DNA of 64,000 bases. It comes from Lepidodermella squamata. Its lineage: Eukaryota > Gastrotricha. The position numbers and the translations under genes were made by a program. The notes beneath the pieces were generated by a model. The model was not told the DNA's origin and ran no database searches. It saw only the letters and a list, made by a program, of their open reading frames with translations. The stretch lies in contig JBLDXI010000016.1 of assembly GCA_047495785.1 (NCBI GenBank), forward strand, positions 682,001 to 746,000, in the 5' to 3' direction. Below, in pieces: positions 11,301 to 23,241 of the stretch (the first letter of the stretch is position 1; each line of letters begins with the position of its first letter).

Positions 11301-13653
11301 TCAAACAGCATTTGCCTTAATCCAGTCGATATGGGAAGCAACTCGCGTGAAAACTGAGTATTTGAGCCCGCAACGGATGTAGCCGAAAGAAGTTACGCCG
11401 CAAAGCTTGTAGTAACCCTGTGAACCCGCCATCATCAACGGCCCGCCAGAATCACCCTGACATGTGCTGGCCCCAGAGGTTTCATCACCTTTGAAGCAAA
11501 TTAAAGCCTTGAATTAATATAAGTCGAGGCTGAAACTGAACTTGACGAACCTGCGCACATCATAGTGTCCTTAATTACGCCGCTAGGGAACGCCGACGAA
11601 CACGTGCTCGTACTAACAATGGGCATGGTGGCGTATCGTAAAACGTCAGTCATTCCACCGAAGAAATTCGTCAGACCCCAGCCTGAAAGACAAGGCAAAA
11701 GGTGAAAATCCCACATATATGAAGGACGCCTCTAACCTGCCGTGGTGGCCAATGTTCCAACTCCACAATCATCTGAGGCTGATGCAGGCAAACAGATTTT
11801 CTGAACATTCCACTTTGAGAAATCAAGAGCGGCTGCGTGAAAAAGGGTTTTCTAAACTTCCGAGCCTGATTTGATAGGTATCTTACCAGGAAGCTTTAAT
11901 AACGCGAGGTCGTTTACGTAGGTCGCTGCGTTGTATGATGGGTGCGGCTTGCAGATTGTAGTTGAAACGGAATATTCGCCACTCTCGGCCGTATTTGTCC
12001 GATTGTGTTCCCCGACGTAAATAACAGCGGACCTTTATAATTAAGTCACTTTTTGAAAACGCGAAACAAAACTTGATGGATTACGAGAAAGTTTTCCCGG
12101 CTGCTACAACACAATGGGCGGCTGTTAGAACGTATCTGCGAAACATTATCTAAGGGAAAGTTAATTTAAGGTTGGAAAAATACCTGTCACTGATTATGCT
12201 CCCAGTGCACCATGAGGACGTTCCATCAGAAAAGGATATCAGAATTCGAACAGTCCTACATTAATAAAAACATTTGATTCAAGGCTCAAATGTAACTTTC
12301 TCTCTAACCATGGGAATTGATTGGGAAGAGCTATAGAACCTGCAACAATACCGGAGCCAGGCGCATCCCTGCTGTTGTAATACTTGGAATGGCCACAAGT
12401 ACTCGCCACATTTGTTGGTGATGGTGTCGAAGGAATTTGCTGGTTGATAACGTTTTGTATCCAAGGCAAGGCCATACACAGACGTGAGCTGTAATTATGC
12501 GAGAATATATGTGAAAATTTCAAGTAGTGCAGCAACTTACAACACTGAATCGAAATAATAAGAAGTGGATCCAGAATCGTATACGTAGGATAACGCGCCA
12601 CATAGCGTGTAACGTGTTCCGTTGAAAACCGTCAATCCTGCCCCGACGTCGTACGCCCAAGGGACGTTTCCGTTAGAGTTGGTAGCGCAAAGCTTCGCGT
12701 CTGTCACTGGAGCAGTTGTAGAGCTGTATTGAGCCTGACAACTAGCTCTATTCGAAATTTTCAACGTCGTACTCTTCAAAGTTGGTGATCTCGAAGACGA
12801 GGAAACCGATGTTGAACCCCAGCCTGATCGAGAGATAAATTGAAAAAGGTCCACGCCTCGAGAGCTAGAACGTACCAACAAGAGACGCCGAGGTCGACTC
12901 TGTGTTACACGGATCTGAACATGAGGTTGGAAGGCAGATAGATTTGACAGCCCAACTTTTGCTGAAATCAATAGCAGAGGAAAGCTTGATGATGGCAAAA
13001 TCGTAATTCCGACTGGTTAGATCAAACTGCGGATGCCACGTGTAGTCCTCAGCCGTTATCGAGAATTCAGTGGACTCGACGATTTGAGAGTTAACATCTC
13101 CGAAATACGCTCGAATATGCGATGGAAAATTATTGGAGTTCTGATAAAATAAAGCGCTTTTGACGAAAATTAACTGAGAGTGAACTGGGTTGTTTTTATG
13201 GTCTTACTATAAAGGGGTGGCTGTTGTCAAAAGATATCTGTCGCCGATGATTGTTGCGCTCAAATTGTAGGAATCCTGCATACTCGGTGTCTTGATTACC
13301 AGACGGGCATTCCACGGATGTCTGAGTAATGAGCCTATCAATTAGTTTTACCTTCAATGAACCAATTGAACTCACGCGTAAAGAGGAGCATCCACCCCGC
13401 CAAGTATTCCTATCCCACTTCCACTCTTATTATTAAAGATGAAAGAATTTATTCCACATTCTGTTGAGGGCTTAGGTGTTGTGGTGGTAGTTATGGACGG
13501 AGTGGTAGTAGGGGGATTAATCGTTGTCGAGGCTTGAACTCGAAGGCCTGGCCCGTTGTTGTCTGTGATAGAGCTCTGCACAGTGGAGCATGCTTGGCTT
13601 CGATAGGCCCCAAGGGCTGCGAGAATTCCGAGAACAAACATAGTTGCGAACAT
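11301..13653 (-). CDS. Secreted protein with a dead and an active chymotrypsin-like domain, copy B
   Basis: Eleven exons join in phase, again to 606 residues: 13653-13376, 13321-13208, 13156-12876, 12823-12541, 12488-12309, 12255-12184, 12135-12085, 12032-11887, 11832-11737, 11682-11551 and 11488-11301. Nine of the eleven exon lengths equal those of copy A. Exon 1 is 6 bp shorter and exon 4 is 6 bp longer. The layout is the same: signal peptide, Thr/Pro linker, dead domain 1 (TTATPLY at the His site, DVGAGL at the Ser site), then domain 2 with TAAHC, NDLALLKL and CQGDSGGP. Strict preservation of reading frame through eleven exons suggests both domains are under selection. Confidence 0.85.
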
Positions 13654-14149
13654 TGTATCAAAAAAAGAATCAGCTTCAAACTCTTCGAACTCGCATTTAT
13701 GAGCGAAACCGGGGTAGTTTCCTTTTTTGGTTGCACATCCTGTGATAATTGCTACCTTTCTTTTTCACTTTCCATAGGATATCCTAACGGAGGCGTGTCA
13801 GCGTGGGGTGCTCATACTTTTTTATTTCCAACCGTTAGGTAGTTGTGGGTGTAGCTTCCAGCTCTTACGTTTTTTCAAATGCCACGGTTTGGCGTCACGT
13901 TAATTGTAGCAAACTATGTAGCAAACTTTTGTTTTGTTCGGATTGTTGTGGCTATGCTCGATGGAAAACAAGTGTGTCTCAGCGGGAAACGGATGTTAGC
14001 AAAGCCTCAAAAACTTAGAGAAAAAGTTCAACCCACATTATTCCGTCAGGTTACGTCAATATTACATGAAAATAAAGTTGGATAAGTTTGGAAATATCAG
14101 ACCGCAGCTCAAATGCTCACAAATCCACTGTAGAGAGTACTTGAGCATT
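13654..14149. other. Spacer upstream of protease B
   Basis: No gene is visible. The segment next to the start codon matches the upstream regions of copies A and C, including the ACGGAGGCGTG and CCGTTAGGTA blocks, so it is the duplicated promoter region. Beyond that nothing is recognisable. Confidence 0.45.
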
Positions 14150-14580
14150 GTGAGCCTATTCAAGCTTTCGATTTTTTCACGAAAGCGTTAAAGTTTTTTA
14201 GCCAACGCCTCAACGACGACCGACGCGACATGCTACCGTTAGCATTATCGTTGAATACTCGGATTTAGGCTTGTTTACATCCGTTTCAAGGCGACGGATG
14301 ACAATAAGTACAAAGTGGTTTTATTAGCGTGAATGAAAAGGCAAAAACAAAAGACTTTTCACTTGCCACCTCTCGCCTTCAAACTATCGCAAACATCTCT
14401 AAATCCGAGTTATTCAACGACACGCTAACGATACGGCGAGCAAGCAGCTTAGCCCAAATGTAGAACGGATGTGGCGTTCGGAAGAATTTTGCGGCAAAGT
14501 TTCGTGGATAGCAGGCACTCATTATTCGACATCAACATCAATTACAGCAATTTGGATGCAGCTACCAGGCAGGCTGCTTC
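14150..14580 (-). pseudogene. Small secreted protein family, relic split by an inverted-repeat element
   Basis: Two blocks align with exon 2 of S1. One is about 14160-14233 (CGAAAGCGTTAAAG... to CGCGACATG); the other is about 14434-14580 (CGGCGAGCAAGCAGCTTAGC onward). They are adjacent in S1 but separated here by the 196-bp element at 14236-14431. A further deletion of about 30 bp near 14477 removes the second-cysteine region. Confidence 0.65.
14236..14431. mobile_element. 196-bp TA-flanked MITE (Tc1/mariner type)
   Basis: The ends are imperfect terminal inverted repeats of about 35 bp: CCGTTAGC...TCGTTGAATA at the left, and the reverse complement TCGTTAGC...TCGTTGAATA at the right. TA flanks each end (14234-14235 and 14432-14433). 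The paralogous empty site in S3 reads GACATGATACGG, which fits insertion at a TA with target duplication. No coding capacity is present. Confidence 0.75.
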
Positions 14581-15165
14581 CGCTTCTCACAGCAGCCACC
14601 GTCTCTATCTTAGAGGAAGTGAATAATCGCCCGTGAATAATCATCTTGAGAGCAGCATCAAAATCTCAGGCCGTCAAAACCTTTCACAGACCCTTTTTTC
14701 ACTTGTTAACTTTTCATATTTTCAAAAAATGACTGTACAGAACTGACTACTCGGATCGCCTTGAATCTTTCAACATTAAATTCTGCCGGTTCGGGGGCCA
14801 AACTCGGATGCATGGGAAAATCGAGAGAATCGGTATTTTCATGTCGGATGATTTTAGTCACATTTTTGGTTGTCGGATGAAATAAGACATTGGTCGGATG
14901 AAAAAAGTCACACCCTGTTCAACTGATGGTGAGAAAGTGAAGCGAAAAAATGCTCATTGAGCAAAACAGCGTTGTTGTTTTATCATTTTAAAATATGGCA
15001 AGTTCATCCGAGTTCTGTTGTCTGTTCATCTTCAGCTAGTGGGGTCAAGGAATAGCTGAGAGTTAATCTTAGGCTGCGGAATGTCGAGAAAATTAAAAGC
15101 TCAAGTTAAGCGGATCTTGACCTCGACTATTCAAGCGAAATGATTCAGACAACCAGTGTTCCCGA

Positions 15166-15601
15166 TCAGCTTGCAATCTCGGTACTCTTGAAAGCGTTGC
15201 TGATCTTCTGCCAACGTCGCTCTGATGACATGATGCGTCGAACAAGCAGCTTGGCCCAAATGTAGAATGGGTGCGGCGATGCGTTTTCGCAAAGGCTTTT
15301 CATGTCAGTGATGGGTAGAATTTGCCGGCAGTGCTTAAGAGCTATAAGGTGCTCGTTTTTCGACATCAACCCAAGAATCCTAGAAGCAGCTTTCACCTTG
15401 CGCCTCAAAATTAACATCTGCACGCGATCTGGGAGAATTTCATGTGAAATCTCAAATAAGAAATTTAAAACAAAGCTTTAACAAACTTGCGAGGTATTTC
15501 TGCAAGCCAACTGTTGCAACATATTGCGATAGAGAGTCGTCATCACGGTCGCTCAACAGCGATCCCACCAGTGTAATAAAAATGACCAATCTAAACCACA
15601 T
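15166..15601 (-). CDS. Small secreted two-cysteine protein, copy S6
   Basis: Exons 15601-15487 and 15428-15166 join in phase to 125 residues. The signal peptide is MWFRLVIFITLVGSLLSD. The mature part has both cysteines (KHCRQILP...SLCENAS) and the ASPHPFYIWAKLLVRRIMSS signature. Exon lengths (115 and 263 bp) equal those of S7. TATAAA lies at about 15631-15637, roughly 30 bp before the ATG. Confidence 0.77.
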
Positions 15602-17300
15602 TTTGCAAATTATGGACTCGGTTCCTAAACTTTATAGCCGTAAGGGCCTAATCATATATCAAATCTATCCTGACAGGAGCTGTCGAGTCACGTAATTGAT
15701 TTGTTTCCTGATTACTCTTCTGCTTAATTTTTGGGTCAATAAGTTATTGATAATGATTTAAGCGTCCTAGTCTGAACGGCCCACACAATTATCACCTCTG
15801 ATGCTAGTGACGAGTGACGGGGCAGTCAAAATTAATGGCATTGATTAGGAGTATATTATACGCGGCAATTTCTGAGGTTTTATTGAAAACGGGATTGGCA
15901 TATCTCAGGAGGCGCGGCCAAGCTGTCCACGAAACACACGTAAGTACGTCCGATCTTGCGAGAGATCTTTGACTCATTCTATCGGGTGTTGGCTTAGAAT
16001 TTTGTTTAATGTCGTTTTCGAGGTTGTTACGCACTTTTGACGTGACAGTAGTGATTAGTGATTAAGCAGACAGAAACTCCGGTAAAACGACGTAGGTCTG
16101 CTCTGCCCATGAGTAATGTTTTGCGCTATCATTCAGTTACGTTGATAGACAAAAATAAAAAGATAGTTAATAGTTACTATTCAGGCTAGAAAGGCTTAAA
16201 GATGCTGAAAAGAGGACAGGGATACGTGGTGAATTTGTCTGAAACTGGGCATCAACGCTTCATTTAATTCAACTATGTTGCTCCCGGACCCGCATAAAAG
16301 TTGTGAGATTTCAACTGTTTCCGATTAATTATGCGCGCAAAGCATCTATTTCTAGATCAAAACATCCATGAGGTCTTTTGCTAGTCGCAATCATAGAGTA
16401 TTCACTGCTAATTTTCGTGCTAGGCGCAATTGGTGACAAAAATTATGTATATCGAAAACCCCTGTCATAACTGATTTTTTCATGCCATAAAACTACGTGG
16501 ACAACGTGGAATTACGTGGTATAATCAACCCCAATTAATGTGACTAGAAAGTCCGCTCTGATTTTTTTTCCCCTACCGTATTAACTGAATTATTACCACG
16601 CCAAACCGAGAGGCAAAGCTGAAGTCACAACAGGCCATAAATTTAAGAAGAAAGTGGCAGGGAGAAGTGGCAGGGAGAAACGTGCTCTAATGTCAATTTA
16701 GGAACTGGAAACTGGAATTCAAAAGCAAAGATCGGCGGTGGATTAATATGATTAAAAATGGATTAGAAAGCATGCATGTATATCTTGATTCCATTAGGAG
16801 CCAAGCCTCAAGTAAGCAGCCTTGCGTAGCTTCATTTCTGCGGCTGCTCTCTTATAGACACCTGCCGCAATTTGACCAATGTCGGTGGAAGGCTGAAAAA
16901 ACACCTCAGTTCCCGCATCCTACTTCGCACACTGGATCGGCATATGCGCGGAATTGACCTATTTGAGGCCTGATATATCATTTCGAATGACCTGAATTCC
17001 GACTTTTTAACGAAGCTGATGACTAACCTTTTTGGCAGTACGGTAATGCTAAGCCGTTACTACGAAGACTTGATTCCACATGGCTGGTACTTCATTTGGA
17101 CTGGTAAAACCCTAGCGATTCATTCTTTTTTGTCTTTATAGAGTAAAAGAGAGATACCTCTTTTGTTTCGAGGGCAATTTACCACTACGGTTGAGGAATA
17201 TAAAAGGATGTTCAAGAAAATTGCAGAAAAATGAGCACAAAGTCACTTCGACTACTGATACTACTGAGTCACATAGTTGAGATTCCCGTTCAGCTTGCAA
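15602..17300. other. Spacer of duplicated non-coding DNA
   Basis: No gene is supported. About 16006-16260 aligns with 10172-10412 at roughly three quarters identity by eye, so this is a duplicated spacer from the array. The short TACGTGGTGAATTTGTCTG block near 16229 is the same one found fused to damaged copy S5. Confidence 0.5.
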
Positions 17301-17738
17301 TCACTGAACTTTGGCGTTTCTCTTGAAGGCGTTGCTGATCTTCTGCCAACGTCGTTCTGAAGACATGATGTTGCGAACAAGCAGCCTGGCCCAGATGTAG
17401 AAAGGCTGAGGCGAGGCGTTAGCGCAGAGTCTGCTCGCATCGTCAGTTGGTAAAATCTTCTGGCAGTCAATAGATGAAATTGTCCGTTCGTTTACCGACA
17501 TCAGCCTCAGCAGTCTAACGGCAGCATTTAGCCGACGCGTGAGAATCAAGTTCCAAACGCGCTCTATAAGTGATGAAAGTGATGGATCAGCTTCAGTTTA
17601 TAGAATATAAAATAGTAACATACTGGCAAGGTATGACCTCAGGCCCACAATAGGTTCAACGTTCGTTAGCCCGGCTTCTTTGGTTTCGCCTATCAGCGAG
17701 CCGACAAGCGTAACAAAAACTGTCAATCGAATGCACAT
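17301..17738 (-). CDS. Small secreted two-cysteine protein, copy S7
   Basis: Exons 17738-17624 and 17563-17301 join in phase to 125 residues. The signal peptide is MCIRLTVFVTLVGSLIGET. The mature part has cysteines in IDCQKILP and RLCANAS and the signature ASPQPFYIWARLLVRNIMSS. It is the closest intact relative of damaged copy S5, sharing the GLRSYLA and RVWNLIL segments. It is the last gene of the minus-strand array before the AGMO genes. Confidence 0.77.
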
Positions 17739-18413
17739 TCTGCGGAACACCGCGGTTGCAGATAGCAATCTTCAGCCTTATATATCGCAAATTAACGTGT
17801 TCCAATTTAATCCTGCTCTATTCTGACAGGGCGTCAACTTTATTATTCATCTGCTAATCCCTTGTGGTTAATTGCACCAGTTACCGAATTTTCCATAATT
17901 ATGGCCATTTATTTGAGTGTAATCGTGAGCTGAGATTCTAGCGTCATAATAGACATTTCGTTATAAATGTCTGGCCTGTCATGTGTCAATTTCAATCAAA
18001 GATATGAGATTTGAAAGCAATATTACAGCGGACAAATTGCTGGCAAAATATGATTGAAGGCCCAATTCCTAATTATTTGTTTTCCCTGGGATGCGAAACC
18101 TGCAGCGTCTTCAATATTTGAATTTCCTTTGATTCTGAATCGAATACAGAAACCCGAAATAAAGAAGGTTCTAAAACAATATCATGCGATCATAGGAAAA
18201 ACTCGGCAACTAGTCTTGTGTTCTTTTTCAGGAATGTTCTAGGCCAGAAACAACGCGTTCGTGCTAATGCGAAGTCTGTGGTTCTTTCGTGAGTTGACGT
18301 CGCATCATTATCGCGTGACAAAAGATAAGAAATGTCGCGATATTCTCTTATAAGCCTACTATCAGAACTCCCACAACTTGTAATCAGTGCATTGCAATAA
18401 TTGTTAAGAGGAA
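17739..18413. other. Divergent intergenic region between S7 and AGMO copy 1
   Basis: A TATATAA on the minus strand near 17776 probably serves S7. The rest must hold the upstream region of the plus-strand AGMO gene. No other coding sequence is visible. Confidence 0.4.
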
Positions 18414-20007
18414 ATGACTTCCGAAAAGCTCGACTTTTATGCAACCCTTGAAGCTGTTAAAAATGCGACGCTGCCAGCTCGCTCCTTGTTCTACCTTGTA
18501 ACCCCAGCTGAGTCATCACCAGCAAGGATTGAAGATGTTCCTGATTTCATCACAGCGAGCTTCCCGTACTTCATTACAATGGTCGCAATGGAGGTCGCTG
18601 CTTCGATTTTTCTCCAAAAGAAATCCTATCAATGGAACGATATGCTAACTTCAGTATCGGCCGGTTTGTTCTCAAGAGTTTTCGAGTAAGACTCCATTTG
18701 ACGTTACTTTCTCTAAGTACTTTATTCCATCTGTTTTACCGCAGCTTATTTCCAAAGAGTATAGATTTAGCTGGGTACCTATACATCTGGAACAACTGGC
18801 GACTAATTGATATGCCGAGTGACTCGATTTGGACCTGGATTTTCTGCATGTTGGCCTTCGATCTGGGGTATTATTGCTTTCACAGAGCTGCGCATGGTAA
18901 GAGAGCATGTCTATGGCCATCCCATTACCAATTTTCGAAATTCTATTAGAAATAAACTTCTTATGGGCATTTCACCAAACACATCATAGCTCGGAGTACT
19001 ACAACTTATCGACCGCTTTGAGGCAGCCTTTGATAGCTAAATGGGGAGCTTTCGTGAGTCTAATCACCTAACCTTAATAATTGTAACTATGCTATTCTGC
19101 TTAGATCTTCTACCTGCCGATAGCATTTTTTGTTCCGCCATCGATTTACCTGGTCCACATGCAATTGAACCTGTTATATCAGTTCTGGATTCATACCGAA
19201 CTCATCGGCAATATTGGCCCTCTGGAGTTGGTTTTGAACACCGCAAGTCACCACCGAGTACACCATGGTCGTAATCCTTACTGCATCGATAAGAATTACG
19301 CCGGTTTTCTCATCATCTGGGATCGTCTTTTCGGAACTTTCGAGGCTGAACGTCAGGAGGAAAAAGTCCACTACGGTCTTATCCACAATATCAAAGATTT
19401 CGATGCTCTTTGGGTTCAATTTTGCTCCGTAAAGGATATGTGGCGTAAATTTAGGGCTAATTCTAAATCGACCAAGTATCACGGGTTGGATAAGGTTAAG
19501 AACTGTTTGAAGTCAATATTCTACGGTCCTGGCTGGTTTAGCAGGAAGCCGTACTTCCGCCTAGGAGATCCAGCCGACCTACCCCCGGTTGAACCTAATC
19601 CAAAAAGATGGGATCCTTATGTTCCTCTGTGGCAAAGCGTTTACGCAGGGGTTCATTTCCTTATCGCTACAGTCATTCATACAATAGGAACAGAGAAGAC
19701 CCGATCAATGCCGCAGATCGCTGTTATGTTAGCAGCTTTCACGATTTTGACCGTAATGTCCGTCGGCAACATTTTCAACCGCAAGAGGCTGGCGAAGCAT
19801 TTTGAGATTGCCCGATGCGCTGTCGTGATTGCCGGAGCTAAACATGTTCTTTCATCGCTTGGCATGACTGCTCTTATCACACCGATGCAAGTTATCTTTG
19901 GTGTTTCCGCAATTTTGTGGTTGTTTGCGGAAAATAATGTTGAAGCTAAAATCCCTGAAGCCGCTGAAACGAAACCGGTTAAAAAAGACGAAGCAAAGGC
20001 GCAGTAA
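18414..20007 (+). CDS. AGMO: Alkylglycerol monooxygenase, copy 1
   Basis: Four exons (18414-18685, 18745-18896, 18950-19053 and 19105-20007) join in phase to 476 residues. AGMO is a membrane-bound, tetrahydropterin-dependent di-iron enzyme of the fatty acid hydroxylase superfamily that cleaves the ether bond of alkylglycerols. All three histidine motifs are present: FHRAAH near residue 136, FHQTHH near 149, and HHRVHH near 225-230 followed by [13 protein letters not shown] and [10 protein letters not shown]. Several hydrophobic segments flank them, as expected for an ER multipass protein. The polyadenylation signal AATAAA is at 20051-20056. Part of exon 4 is identical at DNA level to copy 2. 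Confidence 0.92.
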
Positions 20008-20379
20008 CTTATGACAACTTGGATAGCTCGCTGAAATATGTATATGCAATAATAAAATTGACGATCCATACATGCTTTCCTGCCATATTGCTATGCATAT
20101 TTTCAATAATTCATTTATCATTTAAGAAATTCTGGAATAAGTTGAATTAGCGGAAAAAAATTCATCAATGGTCTGGCGTAAAAATAGTTTTCCTATTGCT
20201 GAGCACGCGTTCAAATATTCAAATACGCGTTGGCATCACTAAATCCGCCAAGCAAATGAAGCCGAATCAAAATTCGATCTATGAAGCAAAGCTAGCGATT
20301 AGCAATTTAGGCCGAAGTTTGATGCGCATGTTACAATCATATTAACGCAATCACTTTTCACCGGCTTCGAGAGACTCCC
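20008..20379. other. Intergenic 3' flank of AGMO copy 1
   Basis: This stretch holds the AGMO 3' UTR and then AT-rich sequence with no gene, ending at the inverted-repeat element that begins at 20380. Confidence 0.4.
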
Positions 20380-20789
20380 TTAACCCTTAGCCGCCGGCGC
20401 AATGACGTGTTAACTCGAGCACCTTTCAGAAAATCCCAGAAAATCAAGAAGAGGCTAAAATCAAATTCTGAGTCGGCAGAAAGTCTTACATTTAGCCTTA
20501 GATTGAAAGCCGAACCTCTTTTTCAGAAGAAATTTACCTAGGTTGCCGTTGCTATGACGTGTTAACGCGTTTTCATGACGTGTTAACAAGTCACTTGAAA
20601 TTTTTCTCACTATTTTCGACCTGGTCGGAATGGCTTTGAAAATTTGGATTTTCGGGGAGTGCTTGTTTCTAGCTATTGATTTATCATAATTTATGACGCA
20701 ACAATGGGTTCGATAGCCCAAATGCTCCGACCACGGTGAATTTTCTCCGGAATTAACGCGTGTACACCTCTTCGGCGGCTAAGGGTTAA
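20380..20789. mobile_element. 410-bp piggyBac-type MITE
   Basis: The ends are perfect 17-bp inverted repeats: TTAACCCTTAGCCGCCG (20380-20396) and its complement at 20773-20789. Both begin with TTAA followed by CCC, the pattern of piggyBac-family termini inserted at TTAA. The interior has several copies of TGACGTGTTAAC and no open frame of note, so it is non-autonomous. It lies between AGMO copies 1 and 2. Confidence 0.75.
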
Positions 20790-21341
20790 TGAGGCCCTTA
20801 GTTTGACCAATTGAGTCGACCGGAGTTTTTTCCTATCATGGAAATAAAAATGAAGCAGGCGCACAGGTAATTGTTCTGCTCTATTGTGCGATTCTCTCGG
20901 CTTCGGTAAAACGTAGCTGTGCTATTTTATGCTATCATTACAGTCGCATGAATCATCAGAAGACAGCTGAGAGCTAGGTTTTTTTCTTTACCAGGTTTTT
21001 CACCCTGCTTTGGCTCTGAGTTATTTCATGCGATTTTTTTTGCTATTCTTCAAAAGAAACAACGAAAGACTAAATGTTTCACCATGCTTTGCAGTCTATT
21101 CTGAGATGCATTTCTATTTCTTTCATGCTTTCATTTTGCTTTGAGTGTGATTTTGACAGAATGATTTTAACATAGAGTATTAAACTAGTTCAATATCCTC
21201 CCTGAGGATTCCAGGTTCAAGGTCCCTCATTTATCTTCTAGTACTGCAGATAAGAAATGTCGCAATACTATCGCTACATTAATCCCCAAGCCGCTCAATA
21301 TATATTCTTGAATGCTTGAAAATTGAAAACTAGGCCATGCA
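20790..21341. other. Upstream region of AGMO copy 2
   Basis: Nothing coding is recognisable. A TATATAT-like run (about 21297-21303) lies about 40 bp before the AGMO start codon. Confidence 0.4.
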
Positions 21342-22945
21342 ATGAGTTCGGAAAAATTCGACCTTTATCAAACGCTTGAAGTGGTGCGGAATGCAACACT
21401 GCCTGCTCGATCCTTGTTCTATTTGGTTACTCCAGCCGAATCATCACCGGCGAAACTTGAAGATGTTCCTGATTTCATCACAGCAAGTTTTCCCTACTTC
21501 ATCGCGATGGTCGCTATGGAAGTAGCTGCGTCGTTATTTCTACGAAAAAGAGTGTATCAGTGGAACGATATGCTGACTTCGGTTTCAGCCGGTTTATTTT
21601 CTAGAATATTCGAGTAAGGCTGGATTTAATAGGAATTTATGGACAATTCATTTTTCTTTTTTGTCAGCCTGTTTCCGAAGAGCTTAGACTTGGCTGGTTA
21701 TCTTTACATTTGGAGCAATTGGCGTCTCATCGAAATGCCAAGCGATTCGGTATGGACTTGGATATTCTGTATGCTGGCTTTCGATTTTTGCTTCTACGTG
21801 TTCCACAGAGCAGCACATGGTAATCTGATTTATAGTGGATCGTGGATCAAAAATAATCTTACCGATCCCTTTAATTTCAGAAATAAATTTCCTATGGGCC
21901 TTTCATCAAACGCATCATAGCTCAGAGTACTACAACTTGTCAACCGCTCTGAGGCAGCCTGTTATTGGAAAGTTCGCCACAGCGGTGAGTTTTTAATTTT
22001 AAAGCCATAGCTGAGTGATAAGAAAGTTGATTCTCGCAGATCTTTCATTTACCCATCGCGTTGTTTGTCCCACCCCCGATTTATCTGGTCCACGTTCAGC
22101 TTAACTTGCTATATCAGTTCTGGATTCATACTGAGCTCATTGGTAATCTTGGCCCTCTGGAGTTGGTTTTAAACACCGCAAGTCATCACCGAGTACACCA
22201 TGGCCGTAATCCTTACTGCATCGATAAGAATTACGCCGGTTTTCTCATCATCTGGGATCGTCTTTTCGGAACTTTCGAGGCTGAACGTCAGGAGGAAAAA
22301 GTCCACTACGGTCTTATCCACAATATCAAAGACTTTGACGCTATTTGGGTGCAGTTCTGCTCTTTCAAAGATATCTGGCGTAAATTTAGGGCTAACTTGA
22401 AGTCTACAAAGTATCACGGGCTGGACAAGGCGAAAAACTGTTTCAAGTCAATCTTCTATGGCCCAGGCTGGTTTAGCAGGAAACCGCAATATCGTCTCGG
22501 GGATCCAGCCGATTTGCCACCAGTTGAACCTAACCCGAAAAAGTGGGATCCTTACATTCCCTTCTGGCAAGCTTTTTACGCCGGTATACATTTCCTTATT
22601 GCGACATTGCTGCATTCCCTATCAACGGAAAAAGCAAAGAGAATGCCTCAGCTTGGGTACATACTAGCGGCGTTCACTGTTTTGACTGTAATGTCTGTTG
22701 GCAACATCTTCAACAGAAGTCGTCATGCGAAGCTGTTTGAAATCGCCCGATGCACTGCCGTGATTTATATGGGCCAATACGTTTTAACTTCGCTTGGACT
22801 AGCTGTATTGGTCACTCCTTTGCATGTGATCTTTGCTGTTTCACTGGTTATCTGGATTTTAGCGGAAAACAGCGTGGGGATGGAAAAATCTTATGATCCC
22901 GTTGAAACAAAACCCATGGACAGCCAACAGAAAAAAGCTAATTAA
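21342..22945 (+). CDS. AGMO: Alkylglycerol monooxygenase, copy 2
   Basis: Exons 21342-21613, 21668-21819, 21881-21984 and 22040-22945 join to 477 residues. The first three exon lengths (272, 152 and 104 bp) equal those of copy 1. All three His motifs are intact (FHRAAH, FHQTHH, HHRVHH). The block 22205-22332 is identical to 19270-19397 of copy 1, while surrounding third-codon positions differ, pointing to gene conversion. The start ATGAGTTCGGAAAAATTCG aligns with copy 1. Confidence 0.92.
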
Positions 22946-23241
22946 CCTCTGAGTGTTCAACCAACTTTGAATGATTTTTGGTTATTTATGAGAATTATAA
23001 GCGAAATAAAGGCGCTTCTGTGTTCGTTGTTCATTTTCGTGAAATCCTCCATCCGTAATGAAAAAGTTGTAATGATAAGGTTGTTATATGTATCAGGTCT
23101 GGCGCGTCCTGTTGTTGACGTCGCACGCACCAAACCCCGCACGTTCTCAGTTCAAATTGTTATCTTTTACAATTGGTCATACGCAACTGGCTTTGTATGC
23201 TCTTTGGAGTCTAAAAACCTACTTTTGGACATAGTAAAAAA

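Noticed and set aside
13879-14085. Plus-strand open frame with hydrophobic start
   Set aside because: It is isolated, with no splice partner, paralogue or recognisable motif, inside duplicated spacer DNA.
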